This document shows, in pieces, positions 1 to 12,244 of a DNA stretch of 64,000 bases. A program made the translations under genes and the position numbers. The DNA is taken from positions 43,063,262 through 43,127,261 of the forward strand of contig NC_053042.1 in the NCBI RefSeq assembly GCF_003473485.1, in the 5' to 3' direction. The notes below the pieces were generated by a model. It did not search any database. It was given only the letters and a program-made list of their open reading frames with translations, and was not told where the DNA came from. This DNA is from Medicago truncatula (lineage: Eukaryota; Streptophyta; Magnoliopsida; Fabales; Fabaceae). Within the stretch, counting starts at the first letter, position 1. Each line of letters begins with the position of its first letter.

Positions 1-709
1 TTGTCAAAACAAAAATTAAGTATATTTTTTAATATAAAATAAAATTAAGTATCTTTGCCCGTTTTATTTGAGGCCAAGTTTTGGTGCAATGAAAATTGGT
101 GCATTCATGGGTCGACAAACTCGAGAGCAGCAATTAAGATCGAATAATTTAGATTTTCTAGCTCAAAATTTTACATTAAAAAAAAAAATTGTGTTGAGAT
201 TTGAACCGTCATAATTGGACAGTTTTGAAGTGTGACTATACTTGACTACATCCAACTTGACCTCACTTAATTGAATTTCACGTTATAGACCTAAAGTTTC
301 CAATGACTTTGGTAAGCTCTGGGATATAGTTCGTTATTCTCTTTCTAAAACAAAAATCATTGCTCACACTTTTTTTGAAGTTCAAATTTGATGGATGCCG
401 GTTGATACAATTAAATCAAACACTAGTTTAACAAACCCTACAATACAATACAACCTTAAACCCACAAACAAATTAAAACTTTTGGATCTAATTTGCATAC
501 ATCTATCGTAAAATATCTTACACATCCATTCAATGAAATCATACCATACGGTGTTATAGAACTAATCTATAAAAATAGTGATAGAATCATAGAAATGAAT
601 CTCAAATTTTATTACTCTTTAGAACCATACATAGTGATGTGTCCATATGTCTCCTAATAGAAGAAATCAAAGTCAAAGAGAGAGATTGAAAATTGATACC
701 GGGTACCAA
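1..709. other. AT-rich spacer, no gene seen
   Basis: No coding frame with recognisable similarity and no clear repeat structure. It lies 3' of the DUF3511 gene on the opposite strand, so its right part probably includes that gene's 3' UTR. Confidence 0.5.
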
Positions 710-1030
710 TTAGTACCCATGGACAATCCGAGAACAAGTATGTTTGATCCATCGGATCCCATTCCGAAACGTAGCCTTAACCTTACCTTCAACAGCATAA
801 ACTTTATACCTCGCTATTCTCTTTCTCCTCTTCGTTGCCGCGTCGTTGAAGCTCCATGGCTTCGCCACCGGTGCCGCTCCGTCGTGACTCGCTCGAGTCA
901 CCTCACCAGTTGACTCACTCCGACCCACGTAGTAGCTCTGACTGAAACCGTAGCTTCTCCCGCTCACTATCTCGATTCTTCTTTCACTTCCGAATGAACC
1001 ATGATCCGACCCGTACCCGTACCCTTCCAT
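710..1030 (-). CDS. DUF3511 domain protein (small plant protein)
   Basis: A 106-residue intronless protein. The conserved block is the C-terminal half: KPWSFND near residue 58, then a basic KRRKRIARYKVYAVEGKVK stretch, a RNGIRWIK segment, and a terminal VHGY. This order is the DUF3511 signature of small plant proteins of about 100 residues. The N-terminal half is rich in Gly, Ser and Tyr and looks disordered. The ATG at 1030 is the first in frame, and a TATA box lies about 90 bp upstream. The biochemical role of the family is not known to me; the basic helix-like core is the only structural hint. The gene stands alone, with no neighbour within 2 kb that suggests a function. Confidence 0.88.
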   Translation of the reverse strand: MEGYGYGSDHGSFGSERRIEIVSGRSYGFSQSYYVGRSESTGEVTRASHDGAAPVAKPWSFNDAATKRRKRIARYKVYAVEGKVKATFRNGIRWIKHTCSRIVHGY

Positions 1031-1120
1031 GAAGAATCAAGATGAAGAGGTTTTAAACAAGTGGTGATTTTAAGATTAGGGTTTTGTAATAATTATAATT
1101 AGAGAAGGAATTGAAAATGT

Positions 1121-1133
1121 GTAATATTTATAG
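1121..1133 (-). promoter_or_regulatory. TATA box of the DUF3511 gene
   Basis: Read on the minus strand the site is CTATAAATATTAC, a near-consensus plant TATA box about 90 bp upstream of the ATG at 1030. This leaves room for a 5' UTR of roughly 60 bases. Confidence 0.55.
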
Positions 1134-1667
1134 GGATGGATGGATACATGGAAACGAATGAGTGGTTTCCGAGCTGGAAAACTGGGATAGTGCTTTCCAT
1201 TATACTATTTAACAAATAATATATAGTGTTTGTTAATTTCATTTTTATTATCATCACTAATCACTAATTCATATTATAGTATTGAAAACTTTTAACAACA
1301 TTCTGACTTTCTATAGAGAATAATCAATTTTCTAATGTTTAACATTAATTTATATGGGAAGGTCTTGTGTTTGAACCTACATATAAGATAATAAAGTTTA
1401 ATTTGTCGGTTTATTTGTGTACAAATATATGATATCAAAGATTATCAACCAAAAAATATATGATGGAAAAAATTTTTTAAATTGAAAATGGAAATTAGGG
1501 TGGGAATAAAATGGACACATAGAATGTGTGTTTGGAATGATTAGCTCTTGATCATTGTATGGGAGGTAGGCCAAGTTTTAAGTAGCCAGCCAAATAGACA
1601 CTGGAAAGTGGAAGAGATGTAATGATTAGTTCAAATGGACAACTTAAAGTCATCCATCATGGATCAC

Positions 1668-3138
1668 AAATTAAATTAAATGACCTTTAACCTCTTATGA
1701 AATCGGTCTTTTCAAGCTATCAATTAAAAAGTGGTAATAACCTACTCTTTTTAACTTTTCATTGTTTTATGGGTTATTGTTTTGATTATGTGATTTTAGC
1801 AGGTGAAAAGGTTCTATCGGTACAAGACTTTTTTCTCTCCTTGAGCACAACCAACAAAGAATCTGTTGTCGTTAACATGATCTCTCTCTTGTTCCGTCGA
1901 AGTAGCTCTGGTCTACCAACATCGGGGTTTGCTGTTCAGAGATATGATGTTTTCAGATTGTATTGTAACACTTTTAGGGTTGTGATGTTAGTATTGGTGG
2001 GAAAAATTCTTTTCTAGGGTTAATTTTAGCCTTGTGTTTGGTTTATTGTTATGTTGTTTTGCTTCTCTTCTTCCTAGCTTGCCAAGTTTACCGTGATTTC
2101 GTAGATGTATAAGGCCCCGTTTGGATAAACAGCTTATATAGATGCTTATAACATTAGTGCTTATAACATTAGAGCTTATATCATAAGCTCTTATACTTGA
2201 TAAGTTATTTATGTTTGGATATGTACACTAAAAAGTACTTACATAAATTGAAGTGTTTGGATGTGACATTACATAAGCAATTATCGAAATTTTAAATATT
2301 TTTAACTTAACAAAAAAATCCAAGAATTGAACCACAATTATCAAGATTTTTTTTGATAAAATTAATCAAGGCGTAAAAAAACAATATTATAACATATTAA
2401 ATATATATATATATATATAGTATAATCAATTTGTCCTTAAAAAAATATCAATATTCATATATGACAAAATTAACATTAGAGGTGTAAATAAACATATCAT
2501 ATATATTGATATTAGTTTGCAGTTTGTTACTCAAAAAAGACAAGTTAAATTTGTTTTTTTATTCAGTTTCATTTTGTTACATAACAAAAAAAAATAATAA
2601 AAATCTTCTTAAAAAAAAATCTTAGTTGCGTTTGTTACTTTAGTAAGATAAGTATATAGCAATTTTGTTACTGATGCACCGCCAAAGATAACTAACATTA
2701 TAATTAAAATATTCCTTCAAAAAAATTATAATTAAAATATATGTTTTGAAAAAGTGGATCCAGAGAGAATCGAAGGAGGTTACATAAATTCATAAGCTCC
2801 TTGTTAAGCCAGAGGGTAAGCTGAAAATTTAGGCTTATTAAAATATGGCATAAGCAACTTATGAAACTATGATAAGCTATTTTTATTTATTTACCCAAAC
2901 ACCTTTAAAAATGCTTATGGGAGTAGATAAGCCCACATAAGCTCAAAATAAGCCAATCCAAACGGGGCCTAAGTCAGGAGCGAATATGGTGCTTTAGAGT
3001 TTTATCTGTTTGATTTTGCAAAATTCTGTACTTTACCCCAATAGTGGATAGTGATCTGCACATGGTGTAATTTGTGCTGTTACAGCTTATTGAATGAATG
3101 AAATATATTTTCGACCAAAAAAAAATTAAATTAAATGA
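1668..3138 (+). mobile_element. Poly-A retroposon (probably 5'-truncated LINE) with 16-bp target duplication
   Basis: The direct repeat aaattaaattaaatga occurs at 1668-1683 and 3123-3138. The right copy directly follows a poly-A run (about 3117-3125), as expected for LINE-type target-primed insertion. Inside lies a transcript-like sequence ending in gaatgaatgaaatatattttcgacc before the poly-A. Without the MITE inserted at 2113-2969 the retroposon body is about 580 bp. A 106-aa open frame (1697-2017) inside it has no recognisable domain and is not called as a gene. It could also be a retroposed mRNA end. Confidence 0.7.
2113..2969. mobile_element. PIF/Harbinger-like MITE inside the retroposon
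   Basis: Perfect terminal inverted repeats GGCCCCGTTTGGAT (2113-2126) and ATCCAAACGGGGCC (2956-2969), flanked by a TAA target duplication (2110-2112 and 2970-2972). The 3-bp TWA target and the GGCCCCGTTTGG terminus are typical of Tourist/PIF-Harbinger elements. The subterminal regions are rich in repeated AGCTTAT/TAAGCT motifs. There is no transposase frame, so it is non-autonomous. A degenerate relative lies in an intron at 12764-13023. Confidence 0.85.
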
Positions 3139-4169
3139 GTAATTTTGTCGGACAAAATTTAGTCACTGAGAATATAAATCTTCTGAATTAGATCCCGAAC
3201 TTGATGCACTTGGCATCATGTTACTTAAAAGTCGTGTTTGTTAAGTGTAATATCCAAAATTTTGGTTGGATATCTTGGTCTTGGAATGAAGAATACAACA
3301 TGAGTAAACCATAAATTTAGTCTCTAATTGGATTAGAACAAGAAAGGAGAGACACTATATATTTAGAGAAAGCACACACTCTTTGATTTCTATAATTTGA
3401 ATGATCAAAATACGTTATAAACTCCTATTAATTTATAGGAAAAGAGAAGATAAAAAAAATTACATGCAACAAGCCAAGTGTTATTCATTCAACAAATCAA
3501 GTGTATCTCATACAATAAGCCAAGTGTATCACATGCAAGATAGTAATGTGTCAATGATGATGGATCCTACAATGATGGACCTTCACCACTAACTTTAGAA
3601 GACGTCTCAAACTAGTCTTTGATATTGAATATTCTAAATAAACTTATTCAATATGAAATGTTATTTAAGTTTTGTTTAAATGCAATTTTGATCCTTCTAT
3701 TTATGAAAAAACCGCAATTTTAATGCCCTATTTCTAATTGCAATTTTGGTCTTTCAATATTAAAGTGTTTTCAAACTCGAGATTTGTGAAGTAAGGTTCA
3801 TAACTTCATCTTTTTGTAATTTATTCTTATAACATCTAGTATGTTTGATGTCATATCATTTAAAAGCTTCTCATGTCACTAATTGTGTGGCAAAAAATAT
3901 GAGTTAAGATTAAAATAGCAAGAAGTGTGATACTTTAGGAGATAAAAAATACAATTAAACCTTATCATTTATAAGTAGGATTAGAAAGAAATTATCTCCA
4001 CCTAATTACTCGAAATGTGCACTCCAAATAAAACACATTTTCTTCCGTTTAAAAATACATTTTCACTTTTGAACGGAAGTGAAAATAAAAGGAGTAAACA
4101 AATATAGTACCTAAATCTGCAACAAGAGAATGTATAAAAATAAAATAAAAAATCTACAACAAGAAATGT
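3139..4169. other. AT-rich spacer without recognised gene
   Basis: Short chance frames only. Near 4030-4085 there is a small inverted pair around cttccgtttaa and gaacggaagtg, which may be the remnant of a short MITE. Confidence 0.4.
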
Positions 4170-4294
4170 AAAGAACCTTTATTTCTTCGCTATCATTAGA
4201 ATCGCTTTAATACATACATAACACTAGTTCTAATGTATGTTATACATGTACTAAAACGATTTCAATGATAACGGAGAAACAAATAGGATTCTTT
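4170..4294. repeat. Imperfect hairpin with about 53-bp arms
   Basis: The left arm (4170-4222) pairs with the right arm (4239-4294). The shared core is a TATCATT..AATCG.TTTA.TACAT pattern, with scattered mismatches along the arms and a 16-base loop centred on an actagt. The shape resembles a tiny foldback MITE or a miRNA-like precursor. I recognise no known miRNA sequence in it. Confidence 0.5.
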
Positions 4295-4439
4295 ATAGTT
4301 TTAGTGTATGTTTGGATTCACGGTAACAAATAAATCGGTCTAGTTGTAACTTATAATGAAGCATGTATATGTCGCAGACCATATTCAACTTACATATAGC
4401 TACTACAAGGGTATATATAGTAACATATTTCCAAGCAAA

Positions 4440-4691
4440 CTAAGCATCTGTGTCATCAACAACCACTTTGTATGTGACCTTACTAAGCCTGCTTGGTGAT
4501 AATGTCTTGGAATCATTGCCTCTAGTTTTTCTGCTTCCACTGCGTTGAAAACCACTAGAACCGTACACTGCTCTGAATGCCAATGCTTTTCCAAAGTGAA
4601 AGTTTTCAAGATGTTTAATGTTTGATGATCTTTCAACATAATCGTCGTCATTGTTACCTGAAATCTCAGCATTTCCTATCTTAGTATCCAT
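4440..4691 (-). CDS. Possible 83-aa orphan protein
   Basis: An intronless frame of 83 residues with no family I recognise. It is hydrophilic, starts MDTKIGNAEISGNNDDD, has a basic Ser/Arg-rich middle (GSSGFQRSGSRKTRG) and ends SKVTYKVVVDDTDA. There is no signal peptide or membrane segment. A TATA-like CTATATAA lies 38 bp upstream of the ATG, which would leave a very short 5' UTR. Codon use and composition look more gene-like than the surrounding spacer, but an overlapping 89-aa frame in another phase shows how easily such frames arise. I call it with low confidence; it could be a lineage-specific small gene or chance. Confidence 0.35.
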   Translation of the reverse strand: MDTKIGNAEISGNNDDDYVERSSNIKHLENFHFGKALAFRAVYGSSGFQRSGSRKTRGNDSKTLSPSRLSKVTYKVVVDDTDA

Positions 4692-4728
4692 TTTTTCCTT
4701 TGAATATTGGATGATAGGTGATATTAAC

Positions 4729-4736
4729 TTATATAG
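4729..4736 (-). promoter_or_regulatory. TATA-like element upstream of the 83-aa frame
   Basis: CTATATAA on the minus strand, 38 bp before the ATG at 4691. It is the only promoter-like support for that gene model. Confidence 0.3.
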
Positions 4737-5991
4737 TTTGGAAAAGAATAGAAAAAGGAAACAATTATTGAGACTGTTAAATTGTCTCTTATGAGTTTAC
4801 TTTTGGGAACGACAAGGACAGTGTTAAAGATGCCAAAAGATCCAAAGAAACAGAGAGAACTAATACCTGTAGAGAGCTCTTTAATCTTTATTTACTACTT
4901 GTAAGATTCTTTTACAACTTGTCTTCAACTTGAAGAAACCAAATATAACATTTTAGGTCCTAAACAAACCACAATGTGAACAAACATGTTAATTATATCT
5001 AGAAAGTTCCCTATACATAAGCACACAAAGTAGCAGACAAAATTGGATTAATTGCTTTTGTTTCATTCTTTTTCTTTGGCCCTGATTGTTGTTATCGTTG
5101 TTGATTGGAGTTGTGTTTGTATTTTATAGGCATCAATCTGCTTCATTGTAATTTATTTTGAATGGGAACAATCGAAAGGTGAAGAAATCCAACTATAAGT
5201 ATACATTTCTGATTTCTAAATGTTGTATGTTCACATCAAACTAAATGGAAATCAATTGATAGAATAAGAAAGTATTTTGACACCAAAGATAACAAATTTC
5301 GTATTTTCCCATTTCTCTCCTGCTTTTTTCTTTTTAAACAAAGTATAGAGAAGAGAATAGCTTCGATCATAGACTTTCTTGTACTGTCTCTATCTTAAAC
5401 ACAATTTTAAGTGAAAGCAAATTGTGCAATTCACAATACTAGATTTCTTGATGCTGATACAATAAATTGTCTCAACTCATGTGCTCCTTTCACACAGCTG
5501 GAAAGGTGAAACCAACTGCATGTTCATCACTGAAAAACTAACAGAATCATTGAAATTTATTTTAATAACAAATTTGTCAATTGTCATCACACACACTACA
5601 AAAATAAGAACAAAAAAGCCTGATTCCACCACTCGAGGAACCCCTAGTCACCTGTTTGATTATGTTTAAGATTTCCACCAAAAGATTCTAAGTAGAGATG
5701 TGGTGTTTCTGTCTCTAATTATTTGTTCAATATTGCTTTTGGTGTTCTCTACACTAACAATCCTCAACAATTGGCCTTAAGATTGTCAAGACACGATAAT
5801 GGGATGAGTTTTAGACATTCCGATGGTAAAGCTAGGAAAGACAACTTTGGCATGTTGTTATATAGGAGAATCAAGAAAAACAACCAACAAGATATGTGCT
5901 TGCCAAGAAAGCATTGCTGGTTTCTAATAGAAGATATCTACAAGGAAAGTAAATGTACATGTTATTGTCTTTTGTATGATTGCATCATTTG
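4737..5991. other. Spacer and probable 3' UTR of the acetyltransferase-like gene
   Basis: No protein frame with recognisable similarity. A plus-strand frame at 5723-6142 is the antisense of the last exon and downstream region of the neighbouring gene. The part just left of 5992 is expected to be that gene's 3' UTR. Confidence 0.45.
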
Positions 5992-8900
5992 TTACAATTT
6001 TATATATATCCCTTTCTTGTGGAGGAAACCAGCCAAAAGACCCCAGAATAAAATCTCAATTATTACAAAGGCCAGTGTACCCCACTTCTCGGAATGTAAT
6101 ATATTCTGTATTAAAGCTTCACTGGCGTCAACCTGCACGTAAATAAAAATCTAACGTTGGTTCCTATTCGGTAATTTTTTTTTTTACGAAAATCAAATTC
6201 CTGCTTAATTTATAAAGAAAGGGTAGATATAAAGAACCTTTGGAAAATAAACATTACCAAGTTATTTTCAGGAGAGCGCCAATAGAAACCCTGGATAACT
6301 GCTGGGAAAATGTCACAAGCAGCCAATGCATATACGATAAGGGCGTTCATTCCCATCCATTGCAGTAAAACTGTAGGCTTTCTGAGTTGTTTTATGTCAA
6401 CCTGCAACAGTATATGAATTTGAAGGGTTTTAATCATCTGTCGTGATCAGAGTCGCCAAGTGGTTGAGCACTAGAGCTACCACTTTTCACTCCTCGTGTG
6501 AAAACCTATAAGCAAATTATATGCTTTTCACCTTGGGATATAATATATCTATATATACATTATGACCCAAGTACGAACTTACAATGTAGTATATAGCAGT
6601 CAAAACCAAGCCCGATGCCCCGGCGGTGATGAACATGAAGCTTAATGTGTACAGCGCTTTTGATAAAGGAATTCCTGAAAAACTTCACAGTTGTTAGTTG
6701 GAGACTCAAATGTATCTCAATCTTGAGAAATTTAAATTAGATGGTCATAGTACCTAAAATTTCCAGAACATATCCGACTACCAATAGAGAGAAGGAAAAC
6801 ACGGACCAAAGGAGTACCCTCTGCTTGTGTGCCTGTATGGAAAAAACAGTAGTTGATATAGTTTTAGACACATCTCAGAGACAAATTATATGTCACTAGG
6901 ATTGGATACTTGTACATCAGACCTGAAAAATTACAAGTATATGCCCAAATTGCAATCCCACGAAACAAGTAATGGCAGCCATCAGTGAACTGGAAGATTT
7001 AGTAAAATAGTTAGCAACCAATGCATTAACGAAATTTATACTGTCAAATTTGGTCACATTTGAAGGGTCAGATCCAATAACACAGTATAAACTATGAGAT
7101 GGTTGGCCCAAGCTCAATCTCAGCAAAGTGGGCGCAGTCTGAATTTGGACTAGCCCAATGGAAATTCTAAATGACTGATAACCCAGTCAAGCCCAAGATG
7201 AGATCCCTACTTCTAAGAATCACTAAAATTTCCTGTGTTATTTGACTGAAGATAGTTAATGAAATAATAGATCACGAAAGATAAAGATACATGCATCAGA
7301 AAGTGGTTTGAAAAAAAAAAAAGATGAACATAAGGCATGCAAGGTACACTGCGGAGCTGAAAGAAATAAAACACCTTGACTATAGCAGTATGGATATTTA
7401 TATCACCCTAGATTTCAATGCCAACAATGACTCACAATGAAAAGGAAAAGGAAAAAAGAGGAGAGAGCTGAGAATACTATTTACCTCAAAATACCCTCCG
7501 GGTCAAATGGTGCAAGGCACCATCCAGGTGAATCTGGAGGCAAGGGTCCATAATCAGGAGAATTGACACTGCACTCCTGAAAATGAAAAGAGGTCAACAA
7601 TAAAATTATTTAAGGGGATAAAACAAATTATTTTTGAGGTGGCAGTAGATTGATTCAATACAGGAATTACGCTAGAGGGTAAATAACCTTTGTTCTTCTG
7701 TAGACAGGACGCTGGTACATATGATCTTCACCAAGAATTAATCTATCAATAAATCCCACAGCATTACAAGGAGGATCAAGGCTACCCCTCATATCACAAT
7801 GAACCTGGAGAAAAAATATTACATGCCGAGTTTATTCTCCATGAAAAATAAAATACAAAACAAAAACAGTGAAAATCAAAGCCTTTCTTTCGACTAGGTG
7901 GGGAGAGTCATAAAATGAAAATAACAACATAAAAAGTGGCTAAAATGAAAGTAAAATTCAAGAAAACTAAGACACCATATTACAAGAGGCAAGAAAAGAA
8001 ATATGAAATATCATGATGTATCGCTGCATGCATACCTCTATATTCTCTTCATATTATTATTTTCCTAGTCCAGACATTATTATTTTCATGTCCAGTAAGC
8101 ACCTTTCACATTTCTTACATAGCACCACCTAGTTTCGCTGCATTGGGATAGTAGTAGCACATATCTTTTTCTAGTGATCGTTATAGGGATAATGAAACCA
8201 ATGATAGAGTTGACCTAGCCTATGGGTACTGATGCTGGTCTATGCAGATTCATCAATGCATGAAATGCAAACCTAAAATTCCTTTTTTTTTTAAGAAATG
8301 AGAAGGCGTGTATTAGGCAAAGAGATCATTCAGTGTTTCTTCAAATACAAGGCTGAAGCCTGCAGACCATACTATATTACAGAACAACTAAAAAGTGTAT
8401 GGGCACTTTAAAAAAAAAAAAAAAAAAAAAACTTAACAAGTGTACCGGCCGGAACTATTAGCAACAAGAAACCAAATTGCATGTTAACTCCATCTATTCC
8501 TTCAGTACTCAATGAAGGAATCTCTGAAAGCATAAATATTCCTTCAGTACTCAATGACACAGAGACAAAACCATGCCAACTCACATTTTGAATAGTTGAT
8601 ACACGACCAGGCCACAACAAGTTAGAATGTTCGAACTCCCAATTTGGAACATAGAGGCCATAGAGCAAGCAAAGATATACTGAGCAAAGTAAAATTGAAA
8701 AAATCCTGGATAAAAAAAATAAGCAGTTAGCACAAAGAAAGAATATCATAAAGCAAACAAAATTGGTGCCGGCAGAAGTTTAATTTGACACTTGACATAG
8801 CTATCTTGGATCTATCAAAGTGACCTGAATCATTTTAATATAAGTTGTCTCAACATATCTGAATACTTAAAATCAATTTCGAAAATGAAATTTTTAATTG

Positions 8901-10370
8901 CCATGCTCAGCTCCTAGGTGTTAGATGAAACATTAACCGCCACAAAAATAAACTAACCACTGGATGGAGTATTTCCTGACAAAAGCTGCTGGTGAATCAA
9001 CCAAAATATTACCGTTCACAAGCCAAATCTCTGACATTGAGGCCAAGAAATATCCAATGGATATCCTCTGCATACCATGCAAGGAATTGTGTGTTAAATT
9101 AGCAACACATTTACAAAACAAAAGCAACAGGCAGTTGATTATTTTATTTATTGTGACCTTTTTTCAGTTGCAACTTCAATGTCATACCATAAAAGAAAAA
9201 CCAATTTCAATGAAATATAGTAAGCAAATAACTATTCTGCCGAATGCAAATCTGCAACCAGCCTTAAGTCAAAACTTCAGAGAGAAAACTTTGTATTAAC
9301 TTTTCCTCAAAACAATACAACAGGCGCTGGTATTAACCGTCATGTAGTGACACTATAAATATACTCGGTTTGTTTTTCTTATTAACAGCATATATCAAAA
9401 AAGTTACGGCAGAAAGTATCAATGAGTTTGAAACTGTTAATAATCAGTGGCACAAAGTAAATCAAAGAGATTATAACATGTACAACAATATTATAAAATC
9501 TCCTGGATTAGAAATTAGCAGCAATGAGCAATGCTATACCGTCTAGAATTGAAAAAAAAGAAAAAAAAGCCTAATAAGTTAAATTGTAAGGAGTACCGGT
9601 TGGCATTACCTGAAGTACACCAAACCAGCGTAACTTGGTCAAATCAAGTCCATAAGTTAAATTACCGCGGCCATGGAAATACCCACCTATGAATAAGTTT
9701 GAGAAAGAAACATTAAAGCAATAGCACACACATACAGATAGTACATGATGAGATCATACCTTGTAGCAAGAGGCCCAAAAGAAAAAGCTTAATCGTCCTC
9801 GAAATTATCTTTTTTGTGGCATTTTGTTTGCTAGAGACTTTCTGAAAGGCTATCGAAGAATTAGAATATTGTTGAGAATTCCAAGATAAGGCAATAGCAG
9901 GATTGAAAAGAAGTTGTACCTTGAAGACCAAAGCGATGGAAACGCCAACCCCAAAGAGAAAAAAAGGCATTACAAAATCCGCAAGTGTGACTCCAAACCA
10001 TGGAGAATGATTCAAGGATGGGAAAGCCCGTCCAACATCATCCACTAATATCATCAGCTGGACCAACATAAGAGTACAATTAATTAATTAATTGACAATC
10101 CAGTTGGAAACTAACATAGATACTAAACTAACTCACTCGAACTATTTTATTTTCATTAATAAAAATGAAGTAATTGAATAGAATGAAGAGAGAACGAACC
10201 GCAACAGTGAGACCACGGAAGACATCGAGGGAAACAAGGCGTTGATTAGGAACCGAGACAGGTGGCAATTCATTTTCATGGACGGTGAGGGTGAGAATTG
10301 AGGAATCGATGAGAGGTCTTCTTTCTTCTTCTTCTTCTTCTGCATCGTGTATTTGATTTTCACTTGACAT
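5992..10370 (-). CDS. Heparan-alpha-glucosaminide N-acetyltransferase-like membrane protein
   Basis: Thirteen exons rebuilt by hand: 10370-10200, 10057-9920, 9841-9760, 9686-9610, 9067-8958, 8705-8585, 7804-7688, 7576-7485, 6989-6923, 6832-6754, 6674-6583, 6401-6258 and 6132-5992. All introns are GT-AG and the frame is continuous for 476 residues, the usual length of plant HGSNAT homologs. The N terminus is acidic and cytosolic-looking, then comes RLVSLDVFRGLTVA, the first membrane segment of the family. NHSPWFGVTLADFVMP (His74) matches the loop that carries the catalytic His in the human lysosomal enzyme. Further hydrophobic segments are spread to the C terminus (WGTLAFVIIEILFWGLLAGF). The long Cys-containing loop VHCDMRGSLDPPCNAVGFIDR lies mid-protein. 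The human enzyme moves acetyl groups across the lysosomal membrane; the plant substrate is unknown to me, as plants lack heparan sulfate. Most introns are TE-free. Confidence 0.9.
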
Positions 10371-10850
10371 TTCCGATCACCGATTTTTGTTTTTCTTTCC
10401 TCACTTAGGCTGGCTACAATGAATGCGTGCGAAATTTCGTTTTTCTCTCTTGTAACTACACTGTGTCAACTTCATTGAAATTTTGTTTCAAATTGTCAAC
10501 TTTTTTATAAAAAAAAAAAAAAAAAAACAAAAATTTAGATAAGGAAAGGCACACCTCATGTCAATACACAACTTTAATCATTAATATATTTAATTATATA
10601 CGATAAAAAATTATAAAAATTTGAAAATTTTCATTGAGACAAATCAAACATTTTGTATTTATAGACCATCGACCCGCGCTAACGCACGGGTCATATCGAA
10701 TGTAATATTTGACGATAATAGGTAACAAAGTACTTTAGATGAATGTCATAATTGTCATATAGTATTTCATAATATTAAGAAACATAAACGTTGGTACGGT
10801 ACCATAACATAATATTTCCATGACATCGTCCTTGGTACCGCAACGTAACA
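10371..10850. other. Upstream region of the acetyltransferase-like gene
   Basis: Holds the 5' UTR and promoter area of the minus-strand gene, a poly-A run near 10510-10528, and a short hairpin gacccg…cgggtc at about 10671-10692. No TATA box is obvious. Confidence 0.35.
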
Positions 10851-11175
10851 TAATAGGTTAAATATAGCGAGCCGGGTTAACATTTATAAGTAAGAGATTA
10901 GGTTGAGTATAGCGAGACGAGTTAACGATTATTCCTTTCCAAAAAATAGCATATAATTATGAACATAATTTTATTTTACTTTAGATAAACATTAAATGCA
11001 AAAGTGTGGAGGAAAAATTAGGTTAAAATTGGGTTACGTATAGCGAGACGGATTAACGTTTATAAGTAAGAGATTTTACTTTAGATAAACATTAAATGCA
11101 AAAGTGTGGAGAGGAAAATTAGGTTAAAATTAGTTTAAATATAGCAAGACGCGTTAACATTTATAAGTAAGAGAT
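10851..11175. repeat. Interspersed repeat cluster with a recurring 19-bp motif
   Basis: The motif tatagcgagacgrgttaac, with small changes, occurs at 10863, 10908, 11039 and 11140, mostly followed by rttataagtaagagat. A second block, tttactttagataaacatt plus aaatgcaaaagtgtggag, occurs at about 10973 and 11074, 101 bp apart. This is a local duplication of a composite unit, perhaps a decayed TE end. Confidence 0.6.
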
Positions 11176-12244
11176 ATATTAGTTAAAAAAATATAGCCAA
11201 AATAAGCTACATGAATAGTGCATATTATAAAAATGCATCATGTATTTTGAAACGGATGAAGTATATTGTAGTCAAACCACAATTAGTATTAACAAAATAT
11301 CTAACTAATGTTAAGTTCATCTTTCGGTTGGCTAAGCCTATGTGAAACAAAAAAAAATTAGGGTCATGTGAAAAAGTGTCTTGTTAAAAAGTCAAAAAAA
11401 GGAAATAAGTTTTAAGTAGAAAAGGTCAATTTCAAAGGTTTTAAAGTGTTGAATACACAATTTTTAAGCTACAATTTGTTTTTTTTTTTTTACCTTTTTC
11501 AACAAGTGTCTTATGTTTGTATTTCTCTAAAAATTAAAAGTGAAATTCTAATTAACTAGGTAAATCACAAATTGTAATCTTAGGGAGAGGGCATCTCTAA
11601 TATAGGAAATTAACAAAACTAAATAGGTGAGTCCTACCTTGGTTTGGTACATTGCATAAGAACACTTGGCTTCAAAGATAAAAATAAAAAAATAAAAAAA
11701 AAATAAAAAAATTGCAACAAAAATGCGATAGCTGCAGAGAAGATTGATAGCACAAAACACATTGACATTAACAAAAAAAAAAACAATAATATCAAGAACA
11801 TGTTGTATTATCCTTGTATGTGGCACATGATTTTACCATAAAAATAAATTATTATTATATTCAATAACCATATTTAGAACATGCATTGATATGACCTTAG
11901 TGTCATAATAACATTTCAATTATAGTGATCCTTCATTGTTAAGCATTTAACAATGGTTAATAGCATGATGAAAATCAAATATACATCTCTAAATTTATAA
12001 AAGCTTCTTAGTACTGCTTCTCAACAGTTTGATCTCCTGTTAAACCACAATCAGACATAAGTATTACATCACTCTTATAGGATCAAAAGTACAGTTATTA
12101 ATCAAATACAAGCTAGCTATTTACTGGTTTTCACATAGTCTTCTCTTGGTCAAATTAACCATATAACAAACTTTATTAATTCAAACAAAACATTGTATCC
12201 TCAATCTTCATAGCTGCTCCATCACCATTATTCTTTCTGTCAAT
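11176..12244. other. AT-rich spacer, no gene recognised
   Basis: Poly-A and poly-T runs and short chance frames only. The right end is the expected 3' UTR of the aminotransferase gene. Confidence 0.4.

Noticed and set aside
1697..2017. 106-aa plus-strand open frame
   Set aside because: It lies within the retroposon flanked by a 16-bp duplication and matches no protein family I know.
5723..6142. 139-aa plus-strand open frame
   Set aside because: It runs antisense across the last exon and 3' region of the acetyltransferase-like gene and has no recognisable domain.
10671..10692. Helitron 3' end
   Set aside because: The GC hairpin gacccg…cgggtc looks suitable, but no CTRR terminus follows within a few bases and no matching 5' TC end was found.
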